From contig NZ_CP036186.1 in NCBI RefSeq assembly GCF_015291885.1, positions 1,629,001 to 1,693,000 of the forward strand: 64,000 nucleotides of DNA, given 5' to 3'. The stretch is from Stutzerimonas stutzeri (GTDB lineage Bacteria > Pseudomonadota > Gammaproteobacteria > Pseudomonadales > Pseudomonadaceae). Of this stretch, positions 55,353 to 64,000 are shown in pieces; position 1 is the first letter of the stretch; each line of letters begins with the position of its first letter. The notes beneath the pieces were generated by a model. The model searched no databases, was not told where the DNA came from, and was given only the letters and a program-made list of their open reading frames with translations. The position numbers and the translations under genes were made by a program.

Positions 55353-55411
55353 GCGCCGCTTACGCTCCTCCAGCAATGCTGGACTGAGCGAGGTTTGGCT
55401 AGCCTTAGTCT

Positions 55412-55482
55412 CGTAGGGTGGGCTTTAGGCCCACCAAACTGCCAAGAAAGCGAACGCGCGGTGGGCTGAAGCCCACCCTACG
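55412..55482. repeat. REP-like palindromic repeat pair
   Basis: Two copies in inverted orientation: CGTAGGGTGGGCTTTAGGC... at 55412-55435 and its partner ending GCCCACCCTACG at 55460-55482, each itself a GGTGGGC/GCCCACC palindrome. The spacing is 24 bases. Such repeats are common in intergenic DNA of this group of bacteria. They lie between the OBAP lipoprotein and the convergent SDR gene. Confidence 0.8.
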
Positions 55483-55532
55483 GTCGGCGTGGGATGCTGA
55501 AATTGAGCAGTGATCTATGCGCCGCACCACGC

Positions 55533-56228
55533 TCACTGCTTGTCCTGAAGAGGCGGCGTCGGGCGGATCAGGATCTCATTGACATCCACGTGCGCCGGTT
55601 GTGACAGCGCGTAAACCACCGCGCGGCCGATGTCCTCCGGTTGTAGCGCATAGGCTGGCGGTTCGTCGAACAAGGGCGTGTCGACCATCCCCGGCTCTAT
55701 CAGCGTGACCCGCACGCCGGTCCCGTGCAGCTCTTCGCGCACGCTCAGGCCCATGCCGGTCACCGCCCATTTGCTGGCGCTGTACATCGATCCGGGAATG
55801 ACGAAGCGCCCTGCTGCCGAGCCGGTAAGCAAAACATGGCCGCGGCTGGCCTTTAGCGCCGCTAGCGTGCAGCGCAGGGTCAGCCCGACGCCGTAGATGT
55901 TGGTCAGCAGCATGGCTTTCCATACTTCGGGATCGGCGCCGCTAAAACCGCCGTCGCTGCCGGGGATGCCGGCGTTGGCGTAGACGGCATCGAGCTGGCC
56001 GTAGTGATCAAGCACTCGCTGGACCATGGCTTGCTGCTGGGCGTAATCGGTCACGTCGCAGCAAATGGCGATGGCACGCTGCGGCCCTAGCTCGTCCACC
56101 AGATGCTGCAACTTGTCCTTGGAGCGGGCGGCGAGCGCCAGCCGGTAGCCGGCCGCTGCCGCCATGCGTGCGGTGGCTGCACCGATGCCGGAGGAGGCGC
56201 CGGTGATCAACAGCACGGGATCGCTCAT
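55533..56228 (-). CDS. Short-chain dehydrogenase/reductase (SDR)
   Basis: A 231-residue classical SDR with LLITGASSGIGAATAR (about 6-21), YANAGIPGSDG, and the catalytic SMYSASKWAVTGMG (YxxxK, about 149). The substrate is unknown. The protein is shorter than the 269-residue SDR at 38843 but of the normal size. It lies ten bases after the small gene at 56238, so both probably share one transcript. Confidence 0.9.
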   Translation of the reverse strand: MSDPVLLITGASSGIGAATARMAAAAGYRLALAARSKDKLQHLVDELGPQRAIAICCDVTDYAQQQAMVQRVLDHYGQLDAVYANAGIPGSDGGFSGADPEVWKAMLLTNIYGVGLTLRCTLAALKASRGHVLLTGSAAGRFVIPGSMYSASKWAVTGMGLSVREELHGTGVRVTLIEPGMVDTPLFDEPPAYALQPEDIGRAVVYALSQPAHVDVNEILIRPTPPLQDKQ

Positions 56229-56237
56229 GGCTGCGCC

Positions 56238-56543
56238 TCAGTAGTTCGGAGTGGTTTCTGGAATGGCACTGTCGTCGGTAATGAACGGCATGCTCCAGGG
56301 CTCCAGAGCGCAACCTTTATCGAGTAACTCCTGACGCGTCTGCTCGATTACCTGCGCCATGCGCAGCGGGTCAGCGTAATCACGCACTTGCGGCACTCGG
56401 GCGAGTTCTTCGCCTGCCCCGTTCATCACGGTGAAGCCGAAGCTGTCATCCTCGGTGTTGGCGCTGGTCACGCAACCGCAGGGCAGAAAGGCTTCCGAAG
56501 CCAGTTGCATGGCGTTGTCCAGGCTGAGCGGGGTAGTGGTCAT
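56238..56543 (-). CDS. Small unknown protein upstream of SDR
   Basis: A 101-residue protein that I do not recognise. It has no signal peptide. A CGC motif occurs in FLPCGCVTSANTEDDSFGF (about 20-38), and a helical segment in RMAQVIEQTRQELLDKGC. The start ATG 56543 is supported by GGAGATAAAC upstream; the open frame continues to 57767 only as a shadow of lhr. It probably forms an operon with the SDR gene (10-base gap). Confidence 0.68.
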   Translation of the reverse strand: MTTTPLSLDNAMQLASEAFLPCGCVTSANTEDDSFGFTVMNGAGEELARVPQVRDYADPLRMAQVIEQTRQELLDKGCALEPWSMPFITDDSAIPETTPNY

Positions 56544-56660
56544 GTTTATCTCCGTTTCGTTGCAGATGTCTGAAGTTGACCGCCATATCCAGCAGCCGTT
56601 TCCCCATCTCCGACCGGCTGTCGCTTGTGCAACGGCAGACGCACCACCATATTCAGTCTC

Positions 56661-59600
56661 ATGACTACCTCTTATCCCGATCCGCTGAGTCAATTCCATC
56701 CGGCCGTGGCTGAGTGGTTTTGCCGCAGCTTCCCCGCGCCCACTCCAGCCCAGACGGCGGCGTGGCCGCGGATCCGGGCGGGGCTTTCGACGCTGGTCGC
56801 CGCGCCTACGGGGTCGGGCAAAACATTGACTGCCTTTCTCGCCGCCATCGATGGGCTGGTGCAGCAGGGTCTGGCCGAGGATGGCCTGGCCGACGCGACG
56901 CGCGTGCTTTATGTCTCGCCATTGAAGGCCTTGTCCAACGACATCCATATCAACCTGGAGGAGCCGCTCGCCGGGATCACCGCCGAGCTGGCGCGTCTGG
57001 GCCTGCCGCCGCTGGAAATCCGCACGGCAGTGCGTACCGGCGATACGCCGCAGGCCGAGCGCAATGCCATGCGCAAGCGGGTGCCGCATATCCTGGTGAC
57101 CACGCCGGAATCGCTCTATGTGCTGCTCGGCTCGGCATCGGGGCGCGAAATGCTCGCCGACGTACAGAGCGTGATCGTCGACGAGATCCACGCCATCGCC
57201 GGCAACAAGCGCGGCAGCCATCTGGCACTCTCGCTGGAACGGTTGGAGGCGCTCTGCAATCGGCCGCTGGTGCGGGTCGGCTTGTCGGCGACGCAGAAAC
57301 CGATCGACGCGGTGGCGCGCTTTCTGGTCGGCGTCGAGCGGCCGTGCGAGATCGTCGATATCGGCCATGGCCGCGCCCGCGACCTGGCGCTGGAAGTGCC
57401 GCCGGTGCCGCTGGAAGCGGTGATGAGCAACGATGACTGGGCGCTGGTCTACGACCGACTCGCCGCACTGGCTGGCGAGCATCGCACCACGCTGGTGTTC
57501 GTCAACACGCGGCGCATGGCCGAGCGCACCACCCGGCATCTGGCCGAGCGGCTGGGTGCAGAGGTCGTCGCCGCACACCACGGCAGCCTGGCCCGCGAGC
57601 AGCGTCTTAGCGCCGAGCAGAAGCTCAAGCGCGGCGAGCTGCGCGTGCTGGTCGCGACTGCTTCGCTTGAGCTGGGCATCGACATCGGCGATGTCGAGCT
57701 GGTCTGCCAGCTGGGGTCGCCACGCTCGATCTCGGCTTTCCTGCAGCGGGTCGGACGGGCCGGGCATCAGGTGGCTGGTGTTTCAAAGGGGCGCCTGTTC
57801 CCCAGTTCCCGCGACGACTTGATCGAGTGCGCCGCGCTCCTCGACGCAGTGCGTCGGGGCGAGCTGGACACGCTGAAGATTCCGCGGGCGCCGCTGGATG
57901 TGCTGGCGCAACAGATCGTCGCGGAGGTGGCCTGTCGAGAATGGAGCGAGGACGCGCTGCTCGAGTTGATCCAGCGCGCCATGCCTTACGCTGCGCTGGA
58001 GGCGAAGGCCTATCAGGCGCTGTTGAAAATGCTCACTGAGGGCTACACCGCCCGCCACGGAGTGCGCGGCGCCTATCTGCACCGTGACTTGGCGACCCGC
58101 AGCCTGCGCGCTCGCCGCGGCGGGCGGCTGATCGCATTGACCTCCGGCGGCACCATCGCCGATAACGCCGACTATGCCGTGCTGTTGGAACCGCAGGGGC
58201 TGAACATCGGCACGGTCAATGAAGATTTCGCGGTGGAGAGCCTGGCCGGCGATGTGTTCCAGCTGGGCAACACGTCGTATCGCATCCTCAAAATTGAATC
58301 CGGGCGGGTGCGTGTCGAAGACGCCCAGGGCATGCCGCCGAGCATCCCGTTCTGGCTGGGCGAGGCGCCGGGGCGCAGTGACGAGCTGTCCTTTGCCGTG
58401 GCGCGGTTGCGTGACGAGATTGATCGGCGGTTGGCTGAGGGCGCTCCTTCCGCCTGCGCCGGGCGCCCCAACCCTCTCCCTGAGGGGGAGAGGAGGCAGG
58501 CCGAGGCTGCTGGAACGAATGATGAAGGGCCAGGCACCGGAAGGGTTGCGTCTGCTGCTCAAAGCGGCGAAGCCCCACGCGTGGGTAATGAACAAGCTTC
58601 CCTGCCTGTCCCAGTCGCGGACCAGGCGCCCTCTTCCCTCCGGGGAGAGGGCTGGGGCGAGGGGGCGGCGGTGGGTAGAGTGGACCTATCGCCCGCGATC
58701 GATTGGCTTACCGGCACCCTTGGCCTGGCGGAAACCGCCGCGCGACAGATCGTCGAATACCTGGCGCGTGCCCGCTCCGCACTAGGCGCCTTGCCGACTC
58801 AGCAGCGGCTGGTGATGGAGCGCTTCTTCGACGAGTCCGGCGGCACCCAGCTGGTCATTCACTCGCCCTATGGCAGCCGCATCAATCGCGCCTGGGGGCT
58901 GGCGCTGCGCAAGCGCTTCTGTCGCACCTTCAACTTCGAACTGCAGGCGGCGGCCACCGAAGACGCCATCATTCTCTCGCTTTCCACCAGCCACAGCTTT
59001 CCGTTAGCAGAGGTCTGGCGCTACCTGCATTCCACCAGCGCCGAGCAGGTGCTGATCCAGGCATTGCTGGATGCCCCGTTGTTCGGCGTACGTTGGCGCT
59101 GGATCGCCACCACCGCACTGGCATTGCCGCGCATGGCCGGCGGGCGCAAGGTCGCGCCGCAGCTGCAGCGAATGAAAAGCGACGATCTGCTGGCCACGGT
59201 TTTCCCCGACCAGGTCGCCTGCCTGGAAAACATCGTCGGTGAGCGCGAGATTCCCGACCATCCGCTGGTGCGGCAGACCGTCGATGACTGCCTGCATGAG
59301 GCCATGGACAGCGAGGGCTGGCTGGCACTGCTGCGGCGCATGGAATGTGGCGAAGTCGAGCTGCTGGCGCGCGATCTGCCCGCGCCGTCACCCTTGGCAA
59401 TGGAGATCCTCGGCGCGCGCCCTTACGCCTTTCTTGACGATGCACCGTTGGAAGAGCGGCGCACCCAGGCGGTGCTTGCGCGGCGCTGGAGCGACCCCGA
59501 ATCACCTGACGACCTAGGTGCGCTGGACCCCGAAGCCATTGCGGCCGTGCGCGAAGAAGCCTGGCCCGACGCGCGCAACGCCGACGAGATACACGAGGCG

Positions 59601-61205
59601 TTGACCGCATTGGGTTGCATCGCCGAAGGCGAAGCTGCCGCCGAGCCGCAGTGGCTGCAATGGCTGGCCGACCTTGCCCACGGCAAACGGGCCACGCGCA
59701 TGCAGGTCGCCCACGACCGCGCCCTATGGCTGCCGCTCGAAAGGCTCATGCTGCTGCGTGCGGTCTACCCACAGGCGATGTTCGAACCGCATCTGCAGGC
59801 GGCCCCCGGATACGACCAACCGATCGGGGAAGACGAGGCGCTGGTGGAGTTGATTCGCGCCCGCCTAGGCGCCTTCGGGCCGATGCCGGTCGCATTGATC
59901 GCCAGGCCGCTGGCGTTGCCGGCCTCTGCCGTCGCGACGGCGCTGATCCGCTTGGAAAGCCAGGGTTACGTGATGCGCGGGCGTTTCAGTGCCGGCGCAG
60001 TTGAGGATGAGTGGTGCGAGCGGCATTTACTGGCGCGTATCCATCGTTACACGGTCAAGCGTTTGCGGCGGGAGATCGAGCCCGTGGAACGGGCCGACTT
60101 CATGCGCTTCCTCGGCGACTGGCAGCACCTTTCTGCCGCCACGCGCATGCAGGGCCGCGAGGCGCTGGCTACGGTCGTCGAACAGCTGGAGGGTTTTCAG
60201 GCCGCCGCCGCGGCGTGGGAAGCCGATCTCTTGCCGGCGCGTCTGAAGGATTACGGCGGAACCTGGCTGGACGAGCTGTGCCGCTCCGGTCGCATCGTCT
60301 GGACGCGGCTGGCGGCTCGCTCCAAGGCTAGTGGCGGACCGGTGAGGGGCACGCCAATCGTGCTGCTGCCGCGACGACGGATGAATGTCTGGCACGCACT
60401 GGCGGCCGAGGCGCCGGCGTCGGAGTTGTCGTCACGGGCGCAACGGGTGTTCGAATGCCTGCAAGCTCAGGGCGCGCTGTTTTTCGATGAGCTGCAGCAC
60501 GAAGCCCATCTGCTGCGCGCCGAGCTGGAGGATGCCCTGGGCGAACTGGTGGCGGTGGGTTTGGTGAATGCCGACAGCTTCGCCGGTCTGCGCGCGCTGC
60601 TGGCACCGAGCAGTAAGCGCTCGCGAACGGCACGTCGAACCCGAGGTGGCGCCTTCATCGGCGGCATGGATGATGCCGGACGCTGGGCGCTGGTGCGCAA
60701 GTCCGGCGGCGCCGATGCAGGGACTAACGGACGGGCTTCGTTCGATCCCGAAACACTGGAGCATATCGCCAGGGTGCTGCTACGACGCTATGGCGTGGTG
60801 TTCTGGCGCTTGCTGGCGCGTGAAGCGGAGTGGTTGCCACCCTGGCGAGATCTGTTACGGGTTTACCACCGCCTGGAAGCTCGGGGCGAGATTCGTGGCG
60901 GGCGCTTCGTCGCAGCCGTGGCCGGCGAGCAGTTCGCACTGCCAGAGGCACTCGGATTGCTCCGCGAGGTACGCAACAGGCCTGTGTCCGGCGAGTTGCT
61001 CGCGGTGTCGGCGGTCGATCCGCTGAATCAGATTGGCACTTTGCTGCCGGGCACCAAGGTGCCCGCGCTGGCGGCCAACCGGATTCTTTTTCGTGACGGT
61101 TTACCTGTGGCTGTACTGGTGGCGGGCAAGCCGCAATGGCTGGTGGAGCTGGACGAAAATGGGCAGCACGAGGCGCGCCGCTTGTTGACCCCAGCAAGAC
61201 GTTGA
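56661..61205 (+). CDS. lhr: Lhr-type large helicase with a repeat-derived insert
   Basis: A 1514-residue DEAD/DEAH-box ATPase of the Lhr family, involved in DNA repair-type unwinding. Walker A is AAPTGSGKT (about 47-55), Walker [16 protein letters not shown] (about 173), motif III SAT, and motif [12 protein letters not shown] (about 363). A Lhr winged-helix core and the long Lhr C-terminal domain follow. Residues about 593-673 (bases 58439-58680) are a low-complexity insert made of palindromic repeat DNA read in frame; without it the size is about 1430. ATG 56661 is chosen (MTTSYPDP). Its function in pseudomonads is not established. Confidence 0.9.
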   Translation: MTTSYPDPLSQFHPAVAEWFCRSFPAPTPAQTAAWPRIRAGLSTLVAAPTGSGKTLTAFLAAIDGLVQQGLAEDGLADATRVLYVSPLKALSNDIHINLEEPLAGITAELARLGLPPLEIRTAVRTGDTPQAERNAMRKRVPHILVTTPESLYVLLGSASGREMLADVQSVIVDEIHAIAGNKRGSHLALSLERLEALCNRPLVRVGLSATQKPIDAVARFLVGVERPCEIVDIGHGRARDLALEVPPVPLEAVMSNDDWALVYDRLAALAGEHRTTLVFVNTRRMAERTTRHLAERLGAEVVAAHHGSLAREQRLSAEQKLKRGELRVLVATASLELGIDIGDVELVCQLGSPRSISAFLQRVGRAGHQVAGVSKGRLFPSSRDDLIECAALLDAVRRGELDTLKIPRAPLDVLAQQIVAEVACREWSEDALLELIQRAMPYAALEAKAYQALLKMLTEGYTARHGVRGAYLHRDLATRSLRARRGGRLIALTSGGTIADNADYAVLLEPQGLNIGTVNEDFAVESLAGDVFQLGNTSYRILKIESGRVRVEDAQGMPPSIPFWLGEAPGRSDELSFAVARLRDEIDRRLAEGAPSACAGRPNPLPEGERRQAEAAGTNDEGPGTGRVASAAQSGEAPRVGNEQASLPVPVADQAPSSLRGEGWGEGAAVGRVDLSPAIDWLTGTLGLAETAARQIVEYLARARSALGALPTQQRLVMERFFDESGGTQLVIHSPYGSRINRAWGLALRKRFCRTFNFELQAAATEDAIILSLSTSHSFPLAEVWRYLHSTSAEQVLIQALLDAPLFGVRWRWIATTALALPRMAGGRKVAPQLQRMKSDDLLATVFPDQVACLENIVGEREIPDHPLVRQTVDDCLHEAMDSEGWLALLRRMECGEVELLARDLPAPSPLAMEILGARPYAFLDDAPLEERRTQAVLARRWSDPESPDDLGALDPEAIAAVREEAWPDARNADEIHEALTALGCIAEGEAAAEPQWLQWLADLAHGKRATRMQVAHDRALWLPLERLMLLRAVYPQAMFEPHLQAAPGYDQPIGEDEALVELIRARLGAFGPMPVALIARPLALPASAVATALIRLESQGYVMRGRFSAGAVEDEWCERHLLARIHRYTVKRLRREIEPVERADFMRFLGDWQHLSAATRMQGREALATVVEQLEGFQAAAAAWEADLLPARLKDYGGTWLDELCRSGRIVWTRLAARSKASGGPVRGTPIVLLPRRRMNVWHALAAEAPASELSSRAQRVFECLQAQGALFFDELQHEAHLLRAELEDALGELVAVGLVNADSFAGLRALLAPSSKRSRTARRTRGGAFIGGMDDAGRWALVRKSGGADAGTNGRASFDPETLEHIARVLLRRYGVVFWRLLAREAEWLPPWRDLLRVYHRLEARGEIRGGRFVAAVAGEQFALPEALGLLREVRNRPVSGELLAVSAVDPLNQIGTLLPGTKVPALAANRILFRDGLPVAVLVAGKPQWLVELDENGQHEARRLLTPARR
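58472..58665. repeat. Palindromic repeat composite inside lhr
   Basis: Left unit CCCTCTCCCTGAGGGGGAG (58472-58490). The right unit CCCTCTTCCCTCCGGGG with the trailing AGAGGGCTGGGGCGAGGGGG (58629-58665) is its inverted partner. The left unit is preceded by GCCCCAA, mirroring the trailing GGGGC of the right unit. Between them is a segment carrying GAAGCCCCACGCGTGGG. The whole block reads through in frame in lhr. Repeats of this sequence type occur between genes in related bacteria, as far as I remember. Confidence 0.7.
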
Positions 61206-61221
61206 GCGGCGAATTCCTTTC

Positions 61222-62094
61222 TCAGGCCGCCGGCGTCATGCATTTGAGGCTGCCGAAGTCCTTTCGCAATTGCGCCAGGCGACCGGTCAGGTGCGTGCGC
61301 TGGCCATCGTCGGCAAGGTTGTAGAGGTCTGCCACCAGTTCCAGGCCAGCCTGCTCGGCGCGCTGCAATGTGGCCCGATCGCTTTCGTTCATCAGTGCCT
61401 CGCGCTCCTGCAGCAGCTGTGCGATGCGGTTATCGAAATCGTCGTCTTGACGATCTTCGACAGCCGCAAGCAGCATCGTCTGCCAGCGTTCGCGATTCTC
61501 CAGCCAGCGGCTGTTCTGTTCGCGCAGGGCATGTGCCCAGACCAGCACGCGCTGACGCTGCTCTGCATTCAAGTCTCCAAACCAATACGCCAGTCGCTCC
61601 TGCATGCGCTCGGCACGTTCACGAATCTGCTGATCCAGCGGCGGAGCCAGGTATTTCTCACGGTGTTCGCGGCGGTTTTCCTCCAACCCTTTGCGCAGCT
61701 CCGCGACCTGGTCGTCACTCAGCGCGCGCAGCACGTTGCTGGCGGTCGGGGTGATTTCCACGGCGATGGTGTGCATGGCTTCGCGAACGGCGCGGTAGTG
61801 GGGTTGGAGATCGCTTTGATCGAGTTGGCCGTCAGCGCTATCGCGCTCGAGCTGCTCGACGCTGGCGAGCAGTTCTGGCAGTTGGGTGCTGCAGTGCCAG
61901 GCGAGGTGTTCACGCAGCCGCTGGCGTAATTCACGTTGCTGGCTGCGATCGAGGTCCAGATAGTCGTTGAGCGTCCAGGGCACCAGCATGTCGATGTTGC
62001 GATAGACCAATGTCGCGCGGCTGCAGCCGGTCAACACCATTGTGGTGAGCAGGGTCAGCAGGGTCAGCAGGAGCAGTTTGGCGGTGGGGCGCAT
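61222..62094 (-). CDS. DUF6279-type lipoprotein
   Basis: A 290-residue lipoprotein with the signal MRPTAKLLLLTLLTLLTTMV and lipobox LTGC. The body is highly helical and rich in Arg, Glu and Gln (e.g. SQQRELRQRLREHLAWH, then RERAERMQERLAYWFGDL), matching the DUF6279 type. The function is unknown. ATG 62094 is preceded by GGAAGAG. The frame is open to 62232, but that extension has no signal peptide. It is convergent with lhr, and there is little space between the stops. Confidence 0.82.
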   Translation of the reverse strand: MRPTAKLLLLTLLTLLTTMVLTGCSRATLVYRNIDMLVPWTLNDYLDLDRSQQRELRQRLREHLAWHCSTQLPELLASVEQLERDSADGQLDQSDLQPHYRAVREAMHTIAVEITPTASNVLRALSDDQVAELRKGLEENRREHREKYLAPPLDQQIRERAERMQERLAYWFGDLNAEQRQRVLVWAHALREQNSRWLENRERWQTMLLAAVEDRQDDDFDNRIAQLLQEREALMNESDRATLQRAEQAGLELVADLYNLADDGQRTHLTGRLAQLRKDFGSLKCMTPAA

Positions 62095-62273
62095 CGTCTC
62101 TTCCTCCCGGTACGGCGCTTTTCTGTAGAGCAGCGGGACCGCCAGGGGTTCGCGCGCGGGAGTGTTTCGTCGGTGCGAGCGAGCAAAGGCGCCCGGCGTG
62201 TGGTCTTCATTACATGCGCCAGCATCGCGCAAGCGAGGTGGTAGACCTATCCCAGCAGCAATGGAGAAACGCC

Positions 62274-62462
62274 ATGACGTCTCAAGTCAAACATCTAAGC
62301 GGTGAAGATGTGCCTAAAGCCTGGCGCCCGACCTGGGCCGTATGTTGGGTGGTGGAGTTGAACGGCACCGTTGTCGGCGGCCCCTACGCCACCGAAGAGG
62401 AGGCTAGGGCAGTCCTTGAAGGCAAGGAAGAGCCGCGTATTTCACAAACCCCTACGCCCTGA
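62274..62462 (+). CDS. Small unknown protein (62 residues)
   Basis: A 62-residue protein without membrane segment or signal: KAWRPTWAVCWVVELNGTVVGGPY, then TEEEARAVLEGKEEP. The composition looks like a small folded domain. ATG 62274 has GGAGAAAC upstream, and an upstream in-frame ATG at 62214 is less likely. It is divergent from the DUF6279 lipoprotein. The function is unknown. Confidence 0.6.
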   Translation: MTSQVKHLSGEDVPKAWRPTWAVCWVVELNGTVVGGPYATEEEARAVLEGKEEPRISQTPTP

Positions 62463-62482
62463 CCACCACCTCGTGCCCGCAG

Positions 62483-63031
62483 CTAGCGTGACTGCTCCAG
62501 GCAGTGCTGCGGGCAAGGAGCCTGATAGGGTACCGATGGCGGAGGCGGTGCGACCAGCTGGTTCACCAGCTCCAGCGATTTATCGAATGACGGGTAGCCG
62601 CTACGCGCGACATCCAGTTCGCCATAGGCCTGCTTATAGCGCTCGGCCTTGGTAGTGTCGGCCACGTCCAGCAGGTAAGGCTCCTGGTAAATCTTGTAGA
62701 GCAGCGCCACTGCATGGGGATGGCCTTTGCTCTTGGCCTTCTCCAACAGCTGTAAAACTTCCGACGGCTCCGGCCCTTGCCGAATCAGCAGCAAGGCCTG
62801 ATAGAACTCGGTCTCGCCGCGCCGATCCAGTTTCGCGCTGCGATCGAGCAGTGCCTGGGCCAGGTCATAGCTGTCTTCATCTGCAATGGAAATCAGAATT
62901 TTCGCCTGCATCAGGTCGTTCTGGTAAAGCAGGCGCTCGGCGCGACAGTTGTCGTTCCACAAGCGATCACAGGATTGGCTGGCGCAGCCGCCAAGGGTCA
63001 ACAGCAGGCCGAACAGCAGTGCCTTTTTCAT
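62483..63031 (-). CDS. Hypothetical lipoprotein with helical repeats
   Basis: A 182-residue lipoprotein with the signal MKKALLFGLLLTLGGC (lipobox LGGC). The mature part has helix pairs that look like TPR or Sel1-type repeats (QALLDRSAKLDRRGETEFYQALLL, LQLLEKAKSKGHPHAVALLYKIY) and ends in a proline-rich tail. It is expected at the outer membrane facing the periplasm. The specific function is unknown. It converges on the small 62274 gene. Confidence 0.75.
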   Translation of the reverse strand: MKKALLFGLLLTLGGCASQSCDRLWNDNCRAERLLYQNDLMQAKILISIADEDSYDLAQALLDRSAKLDRRGETEFYQALLLIRQGPEPSEVLQLLEKAKSKGHPHAVALLYKIYQEPYLLDVADTTKAERYKQAYGELDVARSGYPSFDKSLELVNQLVAPPPPSVPYQAPCPQHCLEQSR

Positions 63032-63108
63032 GGCTGACTCATTCTCCGTTTTCTTTTAGCCAGTATGGGCCGTGCCAGCTTCGATCCGCTAGAACCGCTT
63101 ACGTTCGC

Positions 63109-63879
63109 TCAAAAGTAGGAGCAGGGTGCGTTCATCGGTTGCAGACCGTAGCGTCTGAGCAGGGTCTGCCAGCGCGCACTGTGCGGCAAATCGGCGATGA
63201 GCTGCTGCACGAACTGAGTGGCGTCAGCGTTGAGGCTGGCTGTCATGAGCACATGGCGATCGAACACATACAGTGGGCTTGGCGATACGTGCAGCTGCCC
63301 TTCGGGTATCTCCGTGAGACTGTAGAACAGTCTGGACGACCGTGGAATCAGCGCAACGTCGAGCCGCTCGGAGAGCAGTTTGTTCAGGTTCTGCAAGTCG
63401 CTGTGCACGTCTTCGCGCTGTATCAGTCCCTTGTCGATATCGTTCTCCAGGGCTCGGTACCGGTGCCCGAGAATCCCGCCCAAACGCAAGCCGTGCAAGG
63501 AACGCGGCCCGTCGTAGTTCACCGGCGCATCACTGCGAGAAACGAAATCCTGAATATCGCACAGCAGTGGACGAGTCCAGCTAGCGTGGGCCGTCAATCG
63601 CTCGGGAAAGAACTCTGGCGTAGCCCACAGCAGAACGCCCGGCTTATTGGCGGCGAGTCGGGCATCGACGCGTTTGCGTGGCAGTTGTGTCAGCTGGAAA
63701 TCGTAGCGGCCGTGATTGGTCGGATGCTCGTTGAGCAACTGCACCATTGCCTCGGATAGCCCCACGCTGTGCCCGGAGGCGAAAGGAGGGGATGGCTGAT
63801 AGGCCCAGACGGCGATAGGCTCGGCTGCCAGAACATGTAGCGGAAATACGGCCAGCAGCAACAGCAGCAATTTCTGCAT
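63109..63879 (-). CDS. Periplasmic substrate-binding-like protein (SBP family 3)
   Basis: A 256-residue secreted protein with the signal MQKLLLLLLAVFPLHVLAAE. The mature part follows the family-3 solute-binding fold: PIAVWAYQPSPPFASGHSVGLSEAMVQLLNE and later LGGILGHRY, then NLNKLLSERLDVALIPRSS. No ABC permease or ATPase gene is adjacent, so it may be a stand-alone binding or sensing protein. Most of these orphans in pseudomonads are uncharacterised. The 121 bases to its right hold no gene I can support. Confidence 0.8.
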   Translation of the reverse strand: MQKLLLLLLAVFPLHVLAAEPIAVWAYQPSPPFASGHSVGLSEAMVQLLNEHPTNHGRYDFQLTQLPRKRVDARLAANKPGVLLWATPEFFPERLTAHASWTRPLLCDIQDFVSRSDAPVNYDGPRSLHGLRLGGILGHRYRALENDIDKGLIQREDVHSDLQNLNKLLSERLDVALIPRSSRLFYSLTEIPEGQLHVSPSPLYVFDRHVLMTASLNADATQFVQQLIADLPHSARWQTLLRRYGLQPMNAPCSYF

Positions 63880-64000
63880 CGCGATCCTGTCGTAGCGAAG
63901 AAAGCTGTCGTGGCGAATTGCCGCAACGAGCCGGCCAAGACTGATTCAGCGTGGCTTGTAAAGCAAGCGCACTCCGTCAGCCAGTGCTAAAGCAGGGCGA

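Noticed and set aside
56238..57767. 509-codon minus-strand frame extending over lhr
   Set aside because: Only its last 101 codons, after a good ribosome-binding site, look like a gene. The rest is antisense to the lhr start.
1..64000. tRNA, rRNA or CRISPR arrays
   Set aside because: No cloverleaf ending in CCA, rRNA stretch or regular direct-repeat array was noticed in reading; a formal tRNAscan and CRISPR search was not possible.

Overview
The window looks like a chromosomal segment of a polar-flagellated pseudomonad, most like the Pseudomonas stutzeri / Stutzerimonas group. The reasons are high GC, a flgZ-flgN-flgM-flgA / cheV-cheR / flgBCDE / flgFGHIJKL layout, sigma-54 and sigma-28 flagellar promoters, and a downstream gene order (prc, apeB, rluA, minCDE, lpxL, actP, NAGGN cluster) that I remember from Pseudomonas. 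The genus call is inference from gene content and memory; no search was run.

Region 1 (1-18150) is motility. After the end of a Crp/Fnr-type regulator and an acyl-CoA ligase come flgZ, flgN, flgM and flgA on the minus strand, then cheV-cheR and the rod, hook and ring genes flgB to flgL on the plus strand. I could read four promoters: sigma-28 before flgM, and sigma-54 before flgA, flgB and flgF. Together they fit the usual order of flagellar gene expression. No flagellin gene follows flgL.

Region 2 (18151-27162) is a junction. It holds a ComEA-like protein, an intergenic block with two inverted perfect DnaA boxes, a YkvA-like membrane protein, and an intact IS5-type element with terminal repeats and a CTAA target duplication. 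Next come a compact trio of overlapping small genes (XRE regulator, unknown, Sel1-repeat protein), an EAL-CBS-GGDEF signalling protein, the Prc protease and a quinone oxidoreductase.

Region 3 (27253-41715) is mostly housekeeping. It holds apeB, a methyltransferase coupled to rluA, minCDE, an LpxL/HtrB acyltransferase, a pirin, an alpha/beta hydrolase overlapping a MlaA-like gene that lacks a lipidation cysteine, yjcH-actP for acetate uptake, a short-chain dehydrogenase, a frameshifted MFS transporter gene, and small conserved genes.

Region 4 (41752-50326) holds a 7TMR-DISM hybrid histidine kinase and the N-acetylglutaminylglutamine amide (NAGGN) osmoprotectant genes (M42 peptidase, ngg, asnO). 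A divergent MarR regulator has a candidate operator in front of it.

Region 5 (50333-64000) starts with a tight egtB-egtD-subtilase operon. The subtilase has Glu where the catalytic Asp is expected. A lipoprotein of the oil-body-associated family is divergent from it. The rest is a palindromic repeat pair, a second short-chain dehydrogenase, a very large Lhr-type helicase interrupted in frame by about 80 residues of palindromic-repeat DNA, and small envelope proteins. The best candidates for something undescribed are the EgtB-EgtD-subtilase unit, the repeat-derived insert in Lhr, the hydrolase/MlaA-like pair and the small gene trio. No tRNA, rRNA or CRISPR array was seen.
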